A DNA stretch of 64,000 bases from Candidatus Latescibacterota bacterium (GCA_020633725.1 JACKDC010000002.1:124001-188000), one strand, 5' to 3'; shown: positions 1-9,386, numbered from the stretch's first letter. Program-made: numbers and translations. The notes: generated by a model from the letters alone, not told the origin.

Positions 1-1
1 C

Positions 2-1309
2 GACCTCGTGGCGAGGGACGGCGAGTCCCTGACCGACGCGAACCTGCGCGCGCGCCTGGTGAACGACGCCGCGCAGTTCCTCCGCGAGGCCGAGCAGCCG
101 CGCAGCCTGCTGCCGCTGGCCGACAGCCTCGCCGCCGGCCCCAGCGGCGACCGCCTGGCCCCGCTGCTCCGTGAGATCTACCTGGCGGTGGGCGATCACA
201 CCCGTTACGCCGAACAGGTGCTGCGCGCGAAGGTGCCCGGAGAAGTCCGCGCCGAGTGGCTGCTCGACGCCGGCATCCGCTGCCTCGAAGATCCGCGCGG
301 CGATGCCGCACGGCGCCGCGCCGCGGCCGACCGCCTCTTCACCGCCGGCCTCGACGAGGCCGACAACGCCCTCCAGCGCGCGCGCCTGCGCTACCAGCTC
401 GCGCGGCTGCGTCTCGAGGAGGATGGCGAGCGCCGTCTTGCCGGCGACACGCCCAGCGCCGCCGACGTGAGCGCCCTGCGCGACCTCCTCGCCGCGCTGC
501 GCCGCGAGCAGCCGGGCAGCGAGTGGGCCACGCGCGCCCTGGTGGACGAGCTGCGCCTCCTGCGCGACCGCCTCGGCGAGGTCGCCGCGGCGGACAGCCT
601 TCTGCGCGCCTGGTTCCTCGAGCCGGACCGCGCGCGCGGGGGCGTGAGCGACGCGGCGCTCGAGATGGAGCTCGGCGAGAACCTCATGGCCGCCGGCGAG
701 TTCGATGCGGCGCGCGGCCACTACGAGAGCCTGCGCCGCGAGGACGACCAGCCCGAACTCGTCTCGCTGGCCACCTTCCGGCTGGCGGAGCTGCAGGTGC
801 TGGCGGGGGAGACCGCCGCCGCCCAGGACAGCCTCGCCGCGCTGGCCAAGGCCGCGCCGGGAGCGTCGCTGGCCAACGACGCCCTCGACCTCGCGCTGCT
901 GCTCGCCGAAAGCGCCACCTGGCCGCAGGCGGTGCAGCGCCATCTGGCCAGCGCCTTCGCGCTCGAGTTCCGGCACCAGCCGGCTGCGGCGGCGAAGGCG
1001 CTGCTCGGCTTCGCCACCGAGTTTCCCGAGGACCCGGCCAGCGCGCCGCTGCTCTATCGCGCCGGCCAGCTGCAGCTGCGCGCCCTCGACGGCGACGGCG
1101 CCATGGCGAGCTGGCTGCTTCTGGCCGACGAGCATCCCGACGACTTCCGCGCCCCCCAGGCCCTGGAGCAGGCCGCGCGACTTGCCTTCCGCCGCGGGCG
1201 GCTCGACGAGTCCCGCGCGCTGCTGGAGCGCGTCATGACGGAGCACCCCGGCTTCCCCCTGCGGCCCGGGATGCGCGACTTGCAGGATCGACTGCGGGAG
1301 GACGCCTGA
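2..1309 (+). CDS. TPR-repeat protein, 5' end outside window
   Basis: The frame is open to the left edge, so the protein begins upstream; the GTG at base 8 is probably internal. The visible 435 residues are almost wholly helical, Ala/Leu/Arg-rich and full of degenerate tetratricopeptide pairs (for example a run near residue 235 reading AAGEFDAARGHYESLR and one near 395 reading AFRRGRLDESRALLERV). This suggests a scaffold protein of the cell envelope, but no catalytic motif is visible. The stop codon overlaps the ATG of the next gene (tgATGa), so the two are translationally coupled. I recall TPR proteins beside the same partner family in Bacteroidetes; that link is from memory. Function unknown. 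Confidence 0.8.
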   Translation, partial: DLVARDGESLTDANLRARLVNDAAQFLREAEQPRSLLPLADSLAAGPSGDRLAPLLREIYLAVGDHTRYAEQVLRAKVPGEVRAEWLLDAGIRCLEDPRGDAARRRAAADRLFTAGLDEADNALQRARLRYQLARLRLEEDGERRLAGDTPSAADVSALRDLLAALRREQPGSEWATRALVDELRLLRDRLGEVAAADSLLRAWFLEPDRARGGVSDAALEMELGENLMAAGEFDAARGHYESLRREDDQPELVSLATFRLAELQVLAGETAAAQDSLAALAKAAPGASLANDALDLALLLAESATWPQAVQRHLASAFALEFRHQPAAAAKALLGFATEFPEDPASAPLLYRAGQLQLRALDGDGAMASWLLLADEHPDDFRAPQALEQAARLAFRRGRLDESRALLERVMTEHPGFPLRPGMRDLQDRLREDA

Positions 1310-2571
1310 TGAAGCGGGCCGCGACCTGTCTGCTGCTGGCGCTGGGATTCGGACTGGGGGCGCGGAGCGTCCACGCGGATCTGCTGGTGCCCATGGACCT
1401 GGAGCAGACCGACCACCTCAAGGCCTACGGGTTGGCCTTCCATTGCCTGCAGCAGCAGCAGACGGTGCTCTGGCTGCTGAACTACCGCGGCGGCAGCTTT
1501 CTGCTCGAGGACGGCGCCTTCGGCCGCCAGGAGGCCGTGCGGCTGGGCGTGAAGGTGGAGCCCATCAGCGAGAGCCGGCGCGCGTCGATCTTCGGCACGA
1601 TCGAGAGCAGCAACATGGAGAAGGTGGTGCTGGAGAAGGCGCCCGAGGTGGCGATCTACAGCCCGCCCACCGCACAGCCCTGGGACGACGCCGTGATGAT
1701 GTCCCTCGACTACGCCGAGATCCCCTACACGATCGTCTACGACCAGGAAGTGCTCGACGGCAAGCTCTCCGACTACGACTGGCTCCACCTGCACCACGAG
1801 GACTTCACCGGCCAGTACGGCAAGTTCCTCGCGCTCTACGGCAACACGCCCTGGTACCAGAAGGACAAGCGCCTCTCCGAGCAGATGGCCGCGGCCGCGG
1901 GCTATCCCAGCGTGAGCGAGCACAAGAAGGCCGTGGCGCGGGCGATTCGCAGCTACGTGGAGAACGGCGGCTTCCTCTTCGCCATGTGCAGCGCGACGGA
2001 CACCATCGACATCGCGCTGGCCTCCGAGGGCGTGGACATCGTGGCCAGCGAGTACGACGGCGACCCGCCCGACCCCGACTGCCAGAGCCGCCTGGACTAC
2101 GGCAAGGACTTCTGCTTCCAGAACTACCACCTGCTGACCAATCCCATGGTTTACGAGTTCAGCGACATCGACGCCACCAACACCGCGCGCCTGCGCGGCC
2201 AGGGCAACGACTACTTCACGCTCTTCGAGTTCTCGGCGAAGTTCGATCCCGTGCCCACCATGCTCGTCCAGAATCACGTGGCGGTGGTGGAGGGCTTCAT
2301 GGGCCAGACCACGAGCTACTACAAGCGCTTCCTCAAGGACGGCGTCACGGTGCTCGGCGAGGTGGAAGGCGCCGACGAGGTGCGCTACGTGCACGGCTCG
2401 CGCGGCAAGGGCACCTTCACCTTCTACGGCGGCCACGACCCCGAGGACTACACCCACCGCGTGGGCGACCCGCCCACGGACCTCAGCCTGCACGTGCACT
2501 CGCCGGGCTACCGGCTGATCCTCAACAACGTGCTCTTCCCGGCCGCGGAGAAGAAGGAGCGGAAGACGTAG
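1309..2571 (+). CDS. Exported protein of the 'asparagine synthetase B'-named family (function unknown)
   Basis: The 420-residue product has a signal peptide (MKRAATCLLLALGFGLGARS, cleavage near residue 23). It carries long blocks I recognise from a conserved FCB-group family: LLNYRGGSF, YDWLHLHHEDFTGQYGKF, LFAMCSATDTIDIA, FTFYGGHDPEDY and GYRLILNNVLFPA. Databases often call these proteins asparagine synthetase B. There is no N-terminal nucleophile Cys of a class II glutaminase and no ATP pyrophosphatase loop, so that name is unsupported. The Gly-, His- and Asp-rich central blocks look like a class I glutamine-amidotransferase-like or Rossmann-type exported protein; this is inference. The start overlaps the preceding TPR gene by one base, which indicates one operon and probably one complex. 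Confidence 0.85.
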   Translation: MKRAATCLLLALGFGLGARSVHADLLVPMDLEQTDHLKAYGLAFHCLQQQQTVLWLLNYRGGSFLLEDGAFGRQEAVRLGVKVEPISESRRASIFGTIESSNMEKVVLEKAPEVAIYSPPTAQPWDDAVMMSLDYAEIPYTIVYDQEVLDGKLSDYDWLHLHHEDFTGQYGKFLALYGNTPWYQKDKRLSEQMAAAAGYPSVSEHKKAVARAIRSYVENGGFLFAMCSATDTIDIALASEGVDIVASEYDGDPPDPDCQSRLDYGKDFCFQNYHLLTNPMVYEFSDIDATNTARLRGQGNDYFTLFEFSAKFDPVPTMLVQNHVAVVEGFMGQTTSYYKRFLKDGVTVLGEVEGADEVRYVHGSRGKGTFTFYGGHDPEDYTHRVGDPPTDLSLHVHSPGYRLILNNVLFPAAEKKERKT

Positions 2572-2578
2572 CAGTCTA

Positions 2579-2607
2579 TTGATTCGCAACTGCCCCCTCC
2601 GTATGCT
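2579..2607 (+). promoter_or_regulatory. Candidate sigma-70-type promoter for the 2678 gene
   Basis: TTGATT at 2579-2584 and TATGCT at 2602-2607 are separated by 17 bases. This would start transcription about 65 nt before the ATG at 2678. Four of six positions match consensus in each box. Confidence 0.35.
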
Positions 2608-2677
2608 CTGGCTGCAAGGGGAAGTCCCTGAGGACTTCCGGGTGACCGGTCTCGACTGGACAAGGGGGGCAGAAGTC

Positions 2678-3172
2678 ATGCGAATCCGCTTCGTATTCCG
2701 CGCGCTCAGTCTGCTGGCAATGGTCCTTGCGCCCTGCCTCGCGGCAGGTCAATCACCAGGACCCGATGAACTTCCCCTCAACTCGCAGCTGGCGCGAACC
2801 GCCTGGCAGGCCCTGGACGGGGGCGACTTCGAGCGAGCAATCGCCCTGACCGACAGCTGCATCGCCGAGTTCGGGGGGCAGGCGGAGGTGGAACAGGGCA
2901 GGCTGGACTCTCTCGGGGTGTCGGAGCCCCCGGAAGGCGGGGTCTCCGATGCTACGAAGGTTGAGATCTTCAGCCACGGAATCCTGAACGACGTTGGGAC
3001 TTGCCACTTCATCCGTGCAACGGCTTTCGAGAAGTCCGGCCGCAATGAGGATGCCTGCGAGGCCTATCGTGCAGCCGCACGCTTTCACCATGCTCGTTGC
3101 TGGGATCCGAAGGGCTGGTTCTGGTCGCCTGCGAAAGCGGCGGTGGGAAAGCTGCGCTCCCTGGGATGCTGA
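2678..3172 (+). CDS. Small exported protein with TPR-like helices
   Basis: The product has 164 residues. I chose the ATG at 2678 over upstream in-frame starts because AAGGGGGG lies just before it and because it opens directly into a signal peptide (MRIRFVFRALSLLAMVLAPCLA). The mature part contains one recognisable helical pair (LARTAWQALDGGDFERAIALTDSCI) and a second helical hairpin (FEKSGRNEDACEAYRAAARF), which suggests a one- or two-repeat TPR protein. Four cysteines in the mature part could form disulfides in the periplasm. It is a single gene preceded by its own candidate promoter. I do not recognise a named family. Confidence 0.7.
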   Translation: MRIRFVFRALSLLAMVLAPCLAAGQSPGPDELPLNSQLARTAWQALDGGDFERAIALTDSCIAEFGGQAEVEQGRLDSLGVSEPPEGGVSDATKVEIFSHGILNDVGTCHFIRATAFEKSGRNEDACEAYRAAARFHHARCWDPKGWFWSPAKAAVGKLRSLGC

Positions 3173-3234
3173 CGGCAGCGGCGACTCGCCGCAGCCCGAC
3201 TGGGGATGTGATCCCCGACTGACGTGGAGGCAAA

Positions 3235-3861
3235 ATGAGGGCGTGGGTGAAGAACGGCAGCATCGTGGCGGCGGTCGCTGCGGCGGCCACGGCGCTGATC
3301 TGGGTGGGGACGCTCAGCGGGACGGTGAACACGATTCGCTCCAGTACGTTCGCCGACGTCGACAAGAGCAGAATCGAAGGGCTGCTGGTCGCTACCCAGG
3401 ACTCGCTCCAAGCGGTTCGTCGAGACCTGGAGGCAGTTCGCGGACAGGTCGCGGCGCTGAGTCGAGCGTACACGCCTCCGGTCTCGGTTCAGATCTCCAC
3501 GCCGACGGACATGACGTCGATCGCACGCGAGACGCTTGTCCGCGGTACTTCCCAGGGCCTGCCGGCCGGGGAGAGCATCTGGATTCTCGTCTTCGACAAC
3601 GCGCGCAAGCGATACTACCCGTTCGTCAAGCCCGCCGACACGCAGGTGGGCGGGGACTGGACGCAGCTGATCGAAGTCGGGGGCTACGTGGACTCAGGTG
3701 CGCAGTTCCAGCTGATCGCGGTGGTCCCGGATTCGACGGCTACCCGCCGGTTTCGCGAGCTGACTCAACCCCCTCGGGGAGACTATCCGTGGAGCGACGG
3801 CTTGACGGAGATTCCGTCCGGCGTCCTGGAGTATGACCGGGTCAGTGTCTGGCGAAGGTAG
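3235..3861 (+). CDS. Membrane-anchored coiled-coil protein, unknown function
   Basis: The product has 208 residues, with GGAGG seven bases before the ATG. A hydrophobic helix (about residues 8-30) is followed by a short coiled coil (about 40-75, DSLQAVRRDLEAVRGQVAAL) and a C-terminal beta-rich domain with several aromatic residues (GESIWILVFDNARKRYYPF). The layout is that of an inner-membrane anchored periplasmic protein. The gene follows the previous one by 62 bases on the same strand. No family is recognised and no catalytic residues can be named. Confidence 0.7.
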   Translation: MRAWVKNGSIVAAVAAAATALIWVGTLSGTVNTIRSSTFADVDKSRIEGLLVATQDSLQAVRRDLEAVRGQVAALSRAYTPPVSVQISTPTDMTSIARETLVRGTSQGLPAGESIWILVFDNARKRYYPFVKPADTQVGGDWTQLIEVGGYVDSGAQFQLIAVVPDSTATRRFRELTQPPRGDYPWSDGLTEIPSGVLEYDRVSVWRR

Positions 3862-4019
3862 GGTTTCCTATCGGCGGCCTCGTCGCCAGCCGGCCGACGA
3901 GGAGGATGCGCGGCGAGTACTATGCCGGTCCGGGGGCGGGCCCGCGCATCGTCAAAAAGAACGCAAGACCCCGTTGGCTCGGTCCGCTATCCTCGCGGCC
4001 CTGCGACCAGGAGGTGCGC

Positions 4020-4940
<921 letters not shown>

Positions 4941-4949
4941 GAGGCGCGC

Positions 4950-5738
4950 GTGATCGGCATCTCGCGGAACATCTCGCGGCGGGCGTGGCGGGTGTGGCAG
5001 CGCAACGTGGACGTCTACCGCGTCACCTGGATCGTCAACTTCCTGCCGCCGCTGCTCGAGCCGGTGCTCTACGTGCTGGCCTTCGGGCTCGGCATGGGGA
5101 GCCTGATCGGCGTCGTGACCTACCAGGGCGCGCCGGTGGCCTATCTGCGCTTCATGGTGCCCGGGGTGATCGCCGTGGCGATCATGTTCTGGTCCTACTT
5201 CGAGACCACCTACGGCTCCTTCGTGCGCATGTACTACCAGCGCACCTTCGACGCGATCGTGGCCACGCCGCTGACGGTCGAGGACGTCATCGCCGGCGAG
5301 TGGCTCTGGGGCGGCACCAAGAGCCTGATGGCCGGCGGCCTGATGACGGGGGTGATGGCCCTCTTCGGGCAGGTGGACTGGCCCTGGGGGCTGGCCGTGC
5401 CGCTGCTGGCGGTGCTGGGCGGGCTCTTCTTCAGCGCGCTGGGCCTGGTCACGACGGCCGTCACGCCCAAGATCGACACCTTCAACGTGCCGATGTTCCT
5501 GCTGATCTTCCCGATGTTCCTCTTCAGCGGGACCTTCTTCCCCATCGACATCCTGCCCCGCTGGGCCATGCTGCTGGCCGAGGCGCTGCCCCTCACCCAC
5601 GTGTCCTACCTGGTGAGGGGGGCCTGCCTGGGGCAGGCCCCCCCGCACTGGGCCCTGAGTATCGTCTACCTGCTCGTGGGCACGCCGCTGGTCACGGCGC
5701 TGGCGGTGCGCCTCATGCGCCGCCGCCTCGTGAAGTGA
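4950..5738 (+). CDS. ABC-2 type permease, DrrB/NodJ type
   Basis: A GTG start lies five bases after the GGAGG that overlaps the stop of the ATPase gene. The 262-residue product has about six hydrophobic segments and the ABC-2 family pattern, including the conserved segment MFLFSGTFFPIDILPRW near residue 190 that precedes the last helices in NodJ-like permeases. It would form the membrane channel for the adjacent ATPase. The gene ends two bases before the stop codon of a converging lipoprotein gene. A perfect 12-bp inverted repeat lies inside the coding sequence at 5617-5643 (listed separately). Confidence 0.93.
   Translation: MIGISRNISRRAWRVWQRNVDVYRVTWIVNFLPPLLEPVLYVLAFGLGMGSLIGVVTYQGAPVAYLRFMVPGVIAVAIMFWSYFETTYGSFVRMYYQRTFDAIVATPLTVEDVIAGEWLWGGTKSLMAGGLMTGVMALFGQVDWPWGLAVPLLAVLGGLFFSALGLVTTAVTPKIDTFNVPMFLLIFPMFLFSGTFFPIDILPRWAMLLAEALPLTHVSYLVRGACLGQAPPHWALSIVYLLVGTPLVTALAVRLMRRRLVK
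5617..5643. repeat. Perfect 12-bp inverted repeat with 3-nt loop inside the permease gene
   Basis: GGGGGGCCTGCC (5617-5628), loop TGG, then GGCAGGCCCCCC (5632-5643). All 24 arm bases are G/C except one A-T pair, so the mRNA hairpin would be very stable. It lies about 95 nt before the stop codon, inside the region coding for the loop before the final helix. Confidence 0.9.
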
Positions 5739-5740
5739 CG

Positions 5741-6355
5741 CTAGAACAGCTGCGGCACGTCGAGCGTCTGCTCGCCGGTCACCTGCAGCATGAGCGTGAC
5801 GCGCCAGGTGAAGGTGATGGGGTCGCTCGCGCTCGGTGTGGGCGCGACGTCGCCATTGGCCACGCGCAGGGTGAGCACGGGCGACGCGCCCGCCAGAAAA
5901 TCGGCGAGGGCCTGGTTGATCAGGCTCACGCCGGCCGCGGTGAGCGGCGCGGCCTGGCGGACGCCCAGCGCCGCCTCCACCGACTGGCTCGTGTAGGCGA
6001 GGAGCTGGACGAAGTTGCCGCTGGCGTCGCGCTCCACGTCGATGGCGCCGGAGATCTGCCAGTCGTGGGTGCCGTCCAGGGTCAGCACCTCGAAGTCCAC
6101 GCCGGACAGGTGCGCCGAACCCACCTCGTCGCGGCCGAGGTTGGCCGAGTCGAGGATGTCCGCGATCTTGTCGCCGAGCTCGACCACGGCCGTCTCCTCG
6201 AAGGCCGCGTCGGTGTCGTCGACGACGAACTCCGCGGACGACTCGCCCGTCAGGACCAGCTCGATGACCTTCTCCTCCACGAGGCAGCCCGACGCGAGCG
6301 ACAGCAGCACGCCGAGGCCGAGGACGATGAGCAGGGTGCGCAGGATGGTCTTCAT
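5741..6355 (-). CDS. Lipoprotein, unknown function
   Basis: I chose ATG 6355 because AGGAGG lies five bases before it; a GTG two codons upstream would overlap the ribosome site. The 204-residue product starts with a lipoprotein signal (MKTILRTLLIVLGLGVLLSLASGC, lipidated Cys24). The mature domain is beta-rich with many acidic residues and contains VDFEVLTLDGTHDWQISGAIDVERDASG, a strand pattern of small secreted beta-sandwiches. It sits ten bases downstream of the DUF6588-type outer-membrane protein gene, so the two are probably co-transcribed and may act together at the outer membrane. No named family is recognised. Confidence 0.8.
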   Translation of the reverse strand: MKTILRTLLIVLGLGVLLSLASGCLVEEKVIELVLTGESSAEFVVDDTDAAFEETAVVELGDKIADILDSANLGRDEVGSAHLSGVDFEVLTLDGTHDWQISGAIDVERDASGNFVQLLAYTSQSVEAALGVRQAAPLTAAGVSLINQALADFLAGASPVLTLRVANGDVAPTPSASDPITFTWRVTLMLQVTGEQTLDVPQLF

Positions 6356-6364
6356 GTCCACCTC

Positions 6365-7297
6365 CTAGAGGCCCAGGGTGCCGAGCGACACGCCGAGGTT
6401 GAAGCTGTTGTGCTCGGCGAAGCTGTAGGCCGCCGAGAGGTTGACGATCTTGAGATTCAGGCCCGCGCCCAGGGTGAGGTGAAACGTGGTGGCGCGGTCG
6501 AAGTCCAGGTGCAGCGACTCGCCGCCCTCGTGCTCGTAGTCGACCTCCATGGCGAAGGTGTCGAGGCTGAGTCCGGCGAAGGGCTCCACGGTGATGGCCG
6601 CGCCGTAGCGCTTGCTGGCCTGCAGCCCCACCGAGAACGCGCTGGTGGACATGAGGTCGCCGCCGGCGCTGTTCTCGCCCACGTTGAAGTGCTGCCAGAG
6701 CAGACCGGCCGCGAGGTCGAACTTCGGTGAGGCCATGTACTGCGACAGGCTGTGCCGCACGCCGAGGCCGAAGAGGCTGACCTTGCCCAGCTCGGAGTCG
6801 CCGGTGTCCAGCGACACCCAGCGCAGCAGGCCCTCGCTGCCGGCGATCCCGCTCACGCGCAGCTGGGGCACGGGCAGGGCGAAGGAACTCAGGTCGAGCC
6901 CGCCCGGGAAGGCGAAGGTGGCGCCGCCCTGGCCGTTCACGAAGACGGCGTTCGGATCGCCCACCACTGTGGGCGCCTCGGCCGTGGTCTCCGGCTGGAA
7001 CGAGCCCTCGGAGTTGGCGCTGAAGCTGCGGTCATCGTCGCCGAACATGACGCCCATCAGCTTCAGCTCCACGCCCACCTTGACGCCCGCCCGCGGGATG
7101 CGCGCGGACTGGTAGAAGCCGTCGTTGAGGCTGGCGCCGAGGGCGTCGGCCAGCGGCTGCAGATAGCCGACGGCGTTGTCGCCGGTGTAGACCGACAGCT
7201 GGTCCTCGATCTGCGCGAGGGCGGGGGCGGCGGCGAACGTCAACAGGACGCCCGTCATCAATCCCCGTCGCAGGATGGCTCTCCATCGCTGGTGCAT
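6365..7297 (-). CDS. DUF6588-like outer-membrane protein
   Basis: The 310-residue product has a signal peptide ending near ALAQ (residue 29). The mature N-terminus IEDQLSVYTGDNAVGYLQPL is the opening block I associate with DUF6588 family proteins of FCB bacteria. The rest alternates hydrophobic and polar residues (for example TTFHLTLGAGLNLKIVNLSAAYSFA) and ends GVSLGTLGL, consistent with a beta-barrel or surface beta protein. GGAGG precedes the ATG. The lipoprotein gene follows ten bases later. A 16-bp palindrome lies 124 nt upstream. The role is unknown; family identification is from memory of the N-terminal block. Confidence 0.8.
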   Translation of the reverse strand: MHQRWRAILRRGLMTGVLLTFAAAPALAQIEDQLSVYTGDNAVGYLQPLADALGASLNDGFYQSARIPRAGVKVGVELKLMGVMFGDDDRSFSANSEGSFQPETTAEAPTVVGDPNAVFVNGQGGATFAFPGGLDLSSFALPVPQLRVSGIAGSEGLLRWVSLDTGDSELGKVSLFGLGVRHSLSQYMASPKFDLAAGLLWQHFNVGENSAGGDLMSTSAFSVGLQASKRYGAAITVEPFAGLSLDTFAMEVDYEHEGGESLHLDFDRATTFHLTLGAGLNLKIVNLSAAYSFAEHNSFNLGVSLGTLGL

Positions 7298-7420
7298 GAG
7301 TCCTCCTTCGCGGGGGCCGTGCCCGCCGCTGCCTGGTGGTTCGCGCCCGCCTGGGTGGCGGGCCGTGTGGGTGCTGAGACGCGCGGTCCGCGCAGAGGAT
7401 CACAGGGAGAGGGGCCCAAG

Positions 7421-7436
7421 TGTAAGCGGGCTTACA
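7421..7436. promoter_or_regulatory. Palindrome TGTAAGC-GG-GCTTACA, possible operator
   Basis: A perfect 7-bp inverted repeat with a 2-bp centre (TGTAAGCGGGCTTACA) stands in the 157-bp space between the G3P dehydrogenase stop and the DUF6588-type gene. It is AT-rich compared with its surroundings and has the size and symmetry of a dimeric repressor site. On the minus strand it overlaps TTACACT, a possible -10. The bound regulator is unknown. Confidence 0.4.
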
Positions 7437-7454
7437 TTTCGGAGTACGCGCTCG

Positions 7455-8636
7455 CTAGTCCACCGGGTTCAGCGTGAGCTCCCGCGTGTCGCCCCGGGGC
7501 TCGCGGGCCGGCAGGGCGGCGGCCAGCTTGGCGATCACCTTGGCCGCCGTGGCGCGGTAGGTGGTCAGCTTGCCGCCGTAGATGCTGAGCAGGCGGGGGG
7601 GGCGGCCGCCGTCGGTGAGGAGGACGTCCTCGCGCGAGCGCCCGAAGGCCGCGCCGCCGCCGCCCGGCAGCACGCGCAGGCCGGCGAAGGCGGCGACGAC
7701 GTCGCGCTTGGCCACGCCCCGCGTCGGGAAGACGCGCCGAAAGCTCGCGAGCAGGTAGTCGATCTCGCTGTCGAGCGGGTAGCTGGCGGCGGGGTCGTCG
7801 GTCCAGGGCGTCTCGGTGGTGCCGACCATGATGTTCTCGCGCCAGGGAATCGCGAAGATCACGCGCCCGTCCGGCGCCTCCACGTAGTAGATGCCCTTCA
7901 TCAGCCGACCCGGCAGCACCAGGTGCGCGCCCTGGACCAGCTCCACGTCCAGCGCGCGCTGGGCCGGCCGCGCCGTCGCGAGCACGCGATTCACCCAGGG
8001 CCCGCTCGCGTTGACCACGGCCCGCGCCCGCAGCTCGCGGTCCTGCCCGCGCTGCAGGTAGCGCAGGGTGACGCCGTCCACGCCCAGCTCCACGGCCTCC
8101 ACGCGCGCGCTCAGCTCGAGCGTGGCGCCCAGCGACCGGGCCGACGCCATGACCGCGCGGGTGAGCGCGGCGTCGTCGGTCTGGCCGTCGTAGTAGCGGT
8201 AGACGGCCTTCAGCCCCTCCGTCGTGAGCCCGTCCAGGCGATCCCAGGCCGTGCGCGGCAGCGTGCCGAAGCGCGCATGCTTGCCGAGGTTGCCGAGCAT
8301 CGCGTAGAGCGACAGCCCCGCGCGCACCTGCCAGCCGGGCCGGCGGCTGCCCGCGTAGACGGGAATGTGGAAGGGCGAGAGCGTCACCAGCTCGGGGGCG
8401 ATGCGCAGCAGCAGCTCGCGCTCGGCCAGGCTCTCGCGCACGAGGTGGAACTGGCCGCTCTCGAGGTAGCGCAGCCCGCCGTGGATCAGCTTGCTCGAGC
8501 GGCTCGACGTGCCCTGCGCGAGGCCGGGGTACTGCTCGAGGAGCGTCACCGACCAGCCCGCGGCCGCCGCGGCCTGCGCCACGCCCACGCCGTGGATGCC
8601 CCCGCCGATCACCGCCAGATCGACCGCGCCGCTCAC
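7455..8636 (-). CDS. glpD: FAD-dependent glycerol-3-phosphate dehydrogenase, C-terminally short
   Basis: The product would oxidise sn-glycerol 3-phosphate to dihydroxyacetone phosphate and pass electrons to quinone. The start is GTG 8636, overlapping the stop of the upstream phosphodiesterase gene by four bases. Residues 8-20 give the FAD-binding loop AVIGGGIHGVGVA; TSSRSSKLIHGGLRYLE (about 46-62) is the conserved GlpA/GlpD block; VNASGPWVN and SIYGGKLTTYR are the usual family blocks near the middle and end. At 393 residues it is about 100 shorter than E. coli GlpD (about 500) and ends right after the GGKLTTYR helix, so the C-terminal cap domain of the family is absent. It lies last in a four-gene operon with MFS carrier, kinase and phosphodiesterase. 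Confidence 0.88.
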   Translation of the reverse strand: MSGAVDLAVIGGGIHGVGVAQAAAAAGWSVTLLEQYPGLAQGTSSRSSKLIHGGLRYLESGQFHLVRESLAERELLLRIAPELVTLSPFHIPVYAGSRRPGWQVRAGLSLYAMLGNLGKHARFGTLPRTAWDRLDGLTTEGLKAVYRYYDGQTDDAALTRAVMASARSLGATLELSARVEAVELGVDGVTLRYLQRGQDRELRARAVVNASGPWVNRVLATARPAQRALDVELVQGAHLVLPGRLMKGIYYVEAPDGRVIFAIPWRENIMVGTTETPWTDDPAASYPLDSEIDYLLASFRRVFPTRGVAKRDVVAAFAGLRVLPGGGGAAFGRSREDVLLTDGGRPPRLLSIYGGKLTTYRATAAKVIAKLAAALPAREPRGDTRELTLNPVD

Positions 8637-9376
8637 GCGCCCGCCTCCGCGAAGGCGGGATGGGCGAGCAGCGTGCCGATGTCGTCCGTCTCCACGTAGC
8701 GCGCGCCGCGCGCGCCCCAGGCCAGCGCCTCCTCGGCCGTGTCGACGGCGAAGATCATCCACGCCCAGGGGCCGGCCGGAAGAACCGTGTGTGTACCGGC
8801 AAAGCGCTCGCGATCGGCCACGAGCAGGGGGACGTCCAGCGCCTGCGCCGCCGCCAGCGCGAAGGCGTCCACCGTCTCCAGGATCCAGCCCAGCCGCTCC
8901 CAGCCGAGGGACCGCGCCATGCGCAGCACTTCCGCGTCGAAGGAGATCAGCGTGACGCGATCGCGCATGGCCTCGAGCGCGGGCAGCGCCGCGTCGAGCA
9001 TGGCCTCGCGGCCGAAGCGCTCCATGCTCACGCGCTTCAGCTCCACGAAGAGCCGCGCCGCCGGGTGCCGCGCGAGCAGCGCGACCGCGGCGTCGAGCGT
9101 GGGGACGGTGGCGTCGGCCCGCCGCGCGCCGGCGGGACCCGTCGGCAGCATGACGAGCTCGGTGGCGGGCAGCTCGGCGACGGGGCCGTCGCGATCGGTG
9201 CAGCGCTCCAGCGTGCGGTCGTGGAAGAGGACGGGCACGCGGTCCGCGCTGAGCTGGACGTCCACCTCGAGCCAGCGCGCGCCAGCCGCGAGCGCGGCGG
9301 CGAGCGCGGGCAGGGTGTTCTCGGGCTCGCGGCGATTCCAGCCGCGATGCGCCACCAGCTCCGGTGTGGGGTCCAT
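8633..9376 (-). CDS. ugpQ: Glycerophosphodiester phosphodiesterase
   Basis: The 247-residue product should hydrolyse glycerophosphodiesters to an alcohol and glycerol 3-phosphate. The GDPD signature is complete: His10 in AHRGWN, the metal ligands Glu37 and Asp39 in WLEVDVQLS, and His52 in LFHDRTLERCT. FVELKR and LISFD, the later conserved strands of the TIM barrel, are also present. There is no signal peptide, so it is cytoplasmic, like UgpQ. It starts 10 bases after the FGGY kinase stop and its stop overlaps the GTG of the G3P dehydrogenase, so its product is made beside the enzyme that consumes it. Confidence 0.92.
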   Translation of the reverse strand: MDPTPELVAHRGWNRREPENTLPALAAALAAGARWLEVDVQLSADRVPVLFHDRTLERCTDRDGPVAELPATELVMLPTGPAGARRADATVPTLDAAVALLARHPAARLFVELKRVSMERFGREAMLDAALPALEAMRDRVTLISFDAEVLRMARSLGWERLGWILETVDAFALAAAQALDVPLLVADRERFAGTHTVLPAGPWAWMIFAVDTAEEALAWGARGARYVETDDIGTLLAHPAFAEAGA

Positions 9377-9386
9377 GCGGGGCAGC

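Noticed and set aside
1309..2571. Asparagine synthetase assignment for the second gene
   Set aside because: No glutaminase N-terminal Cys and no ATP pyrophosphatase loop are present, and the protein has a signal peptide.
3906..4019. ATG 3906 as the start of the ABC ATPase
   Set aside because: The GTG at 4020 has AGGAGG at ideal spacing and yields the normal family N-terminus.
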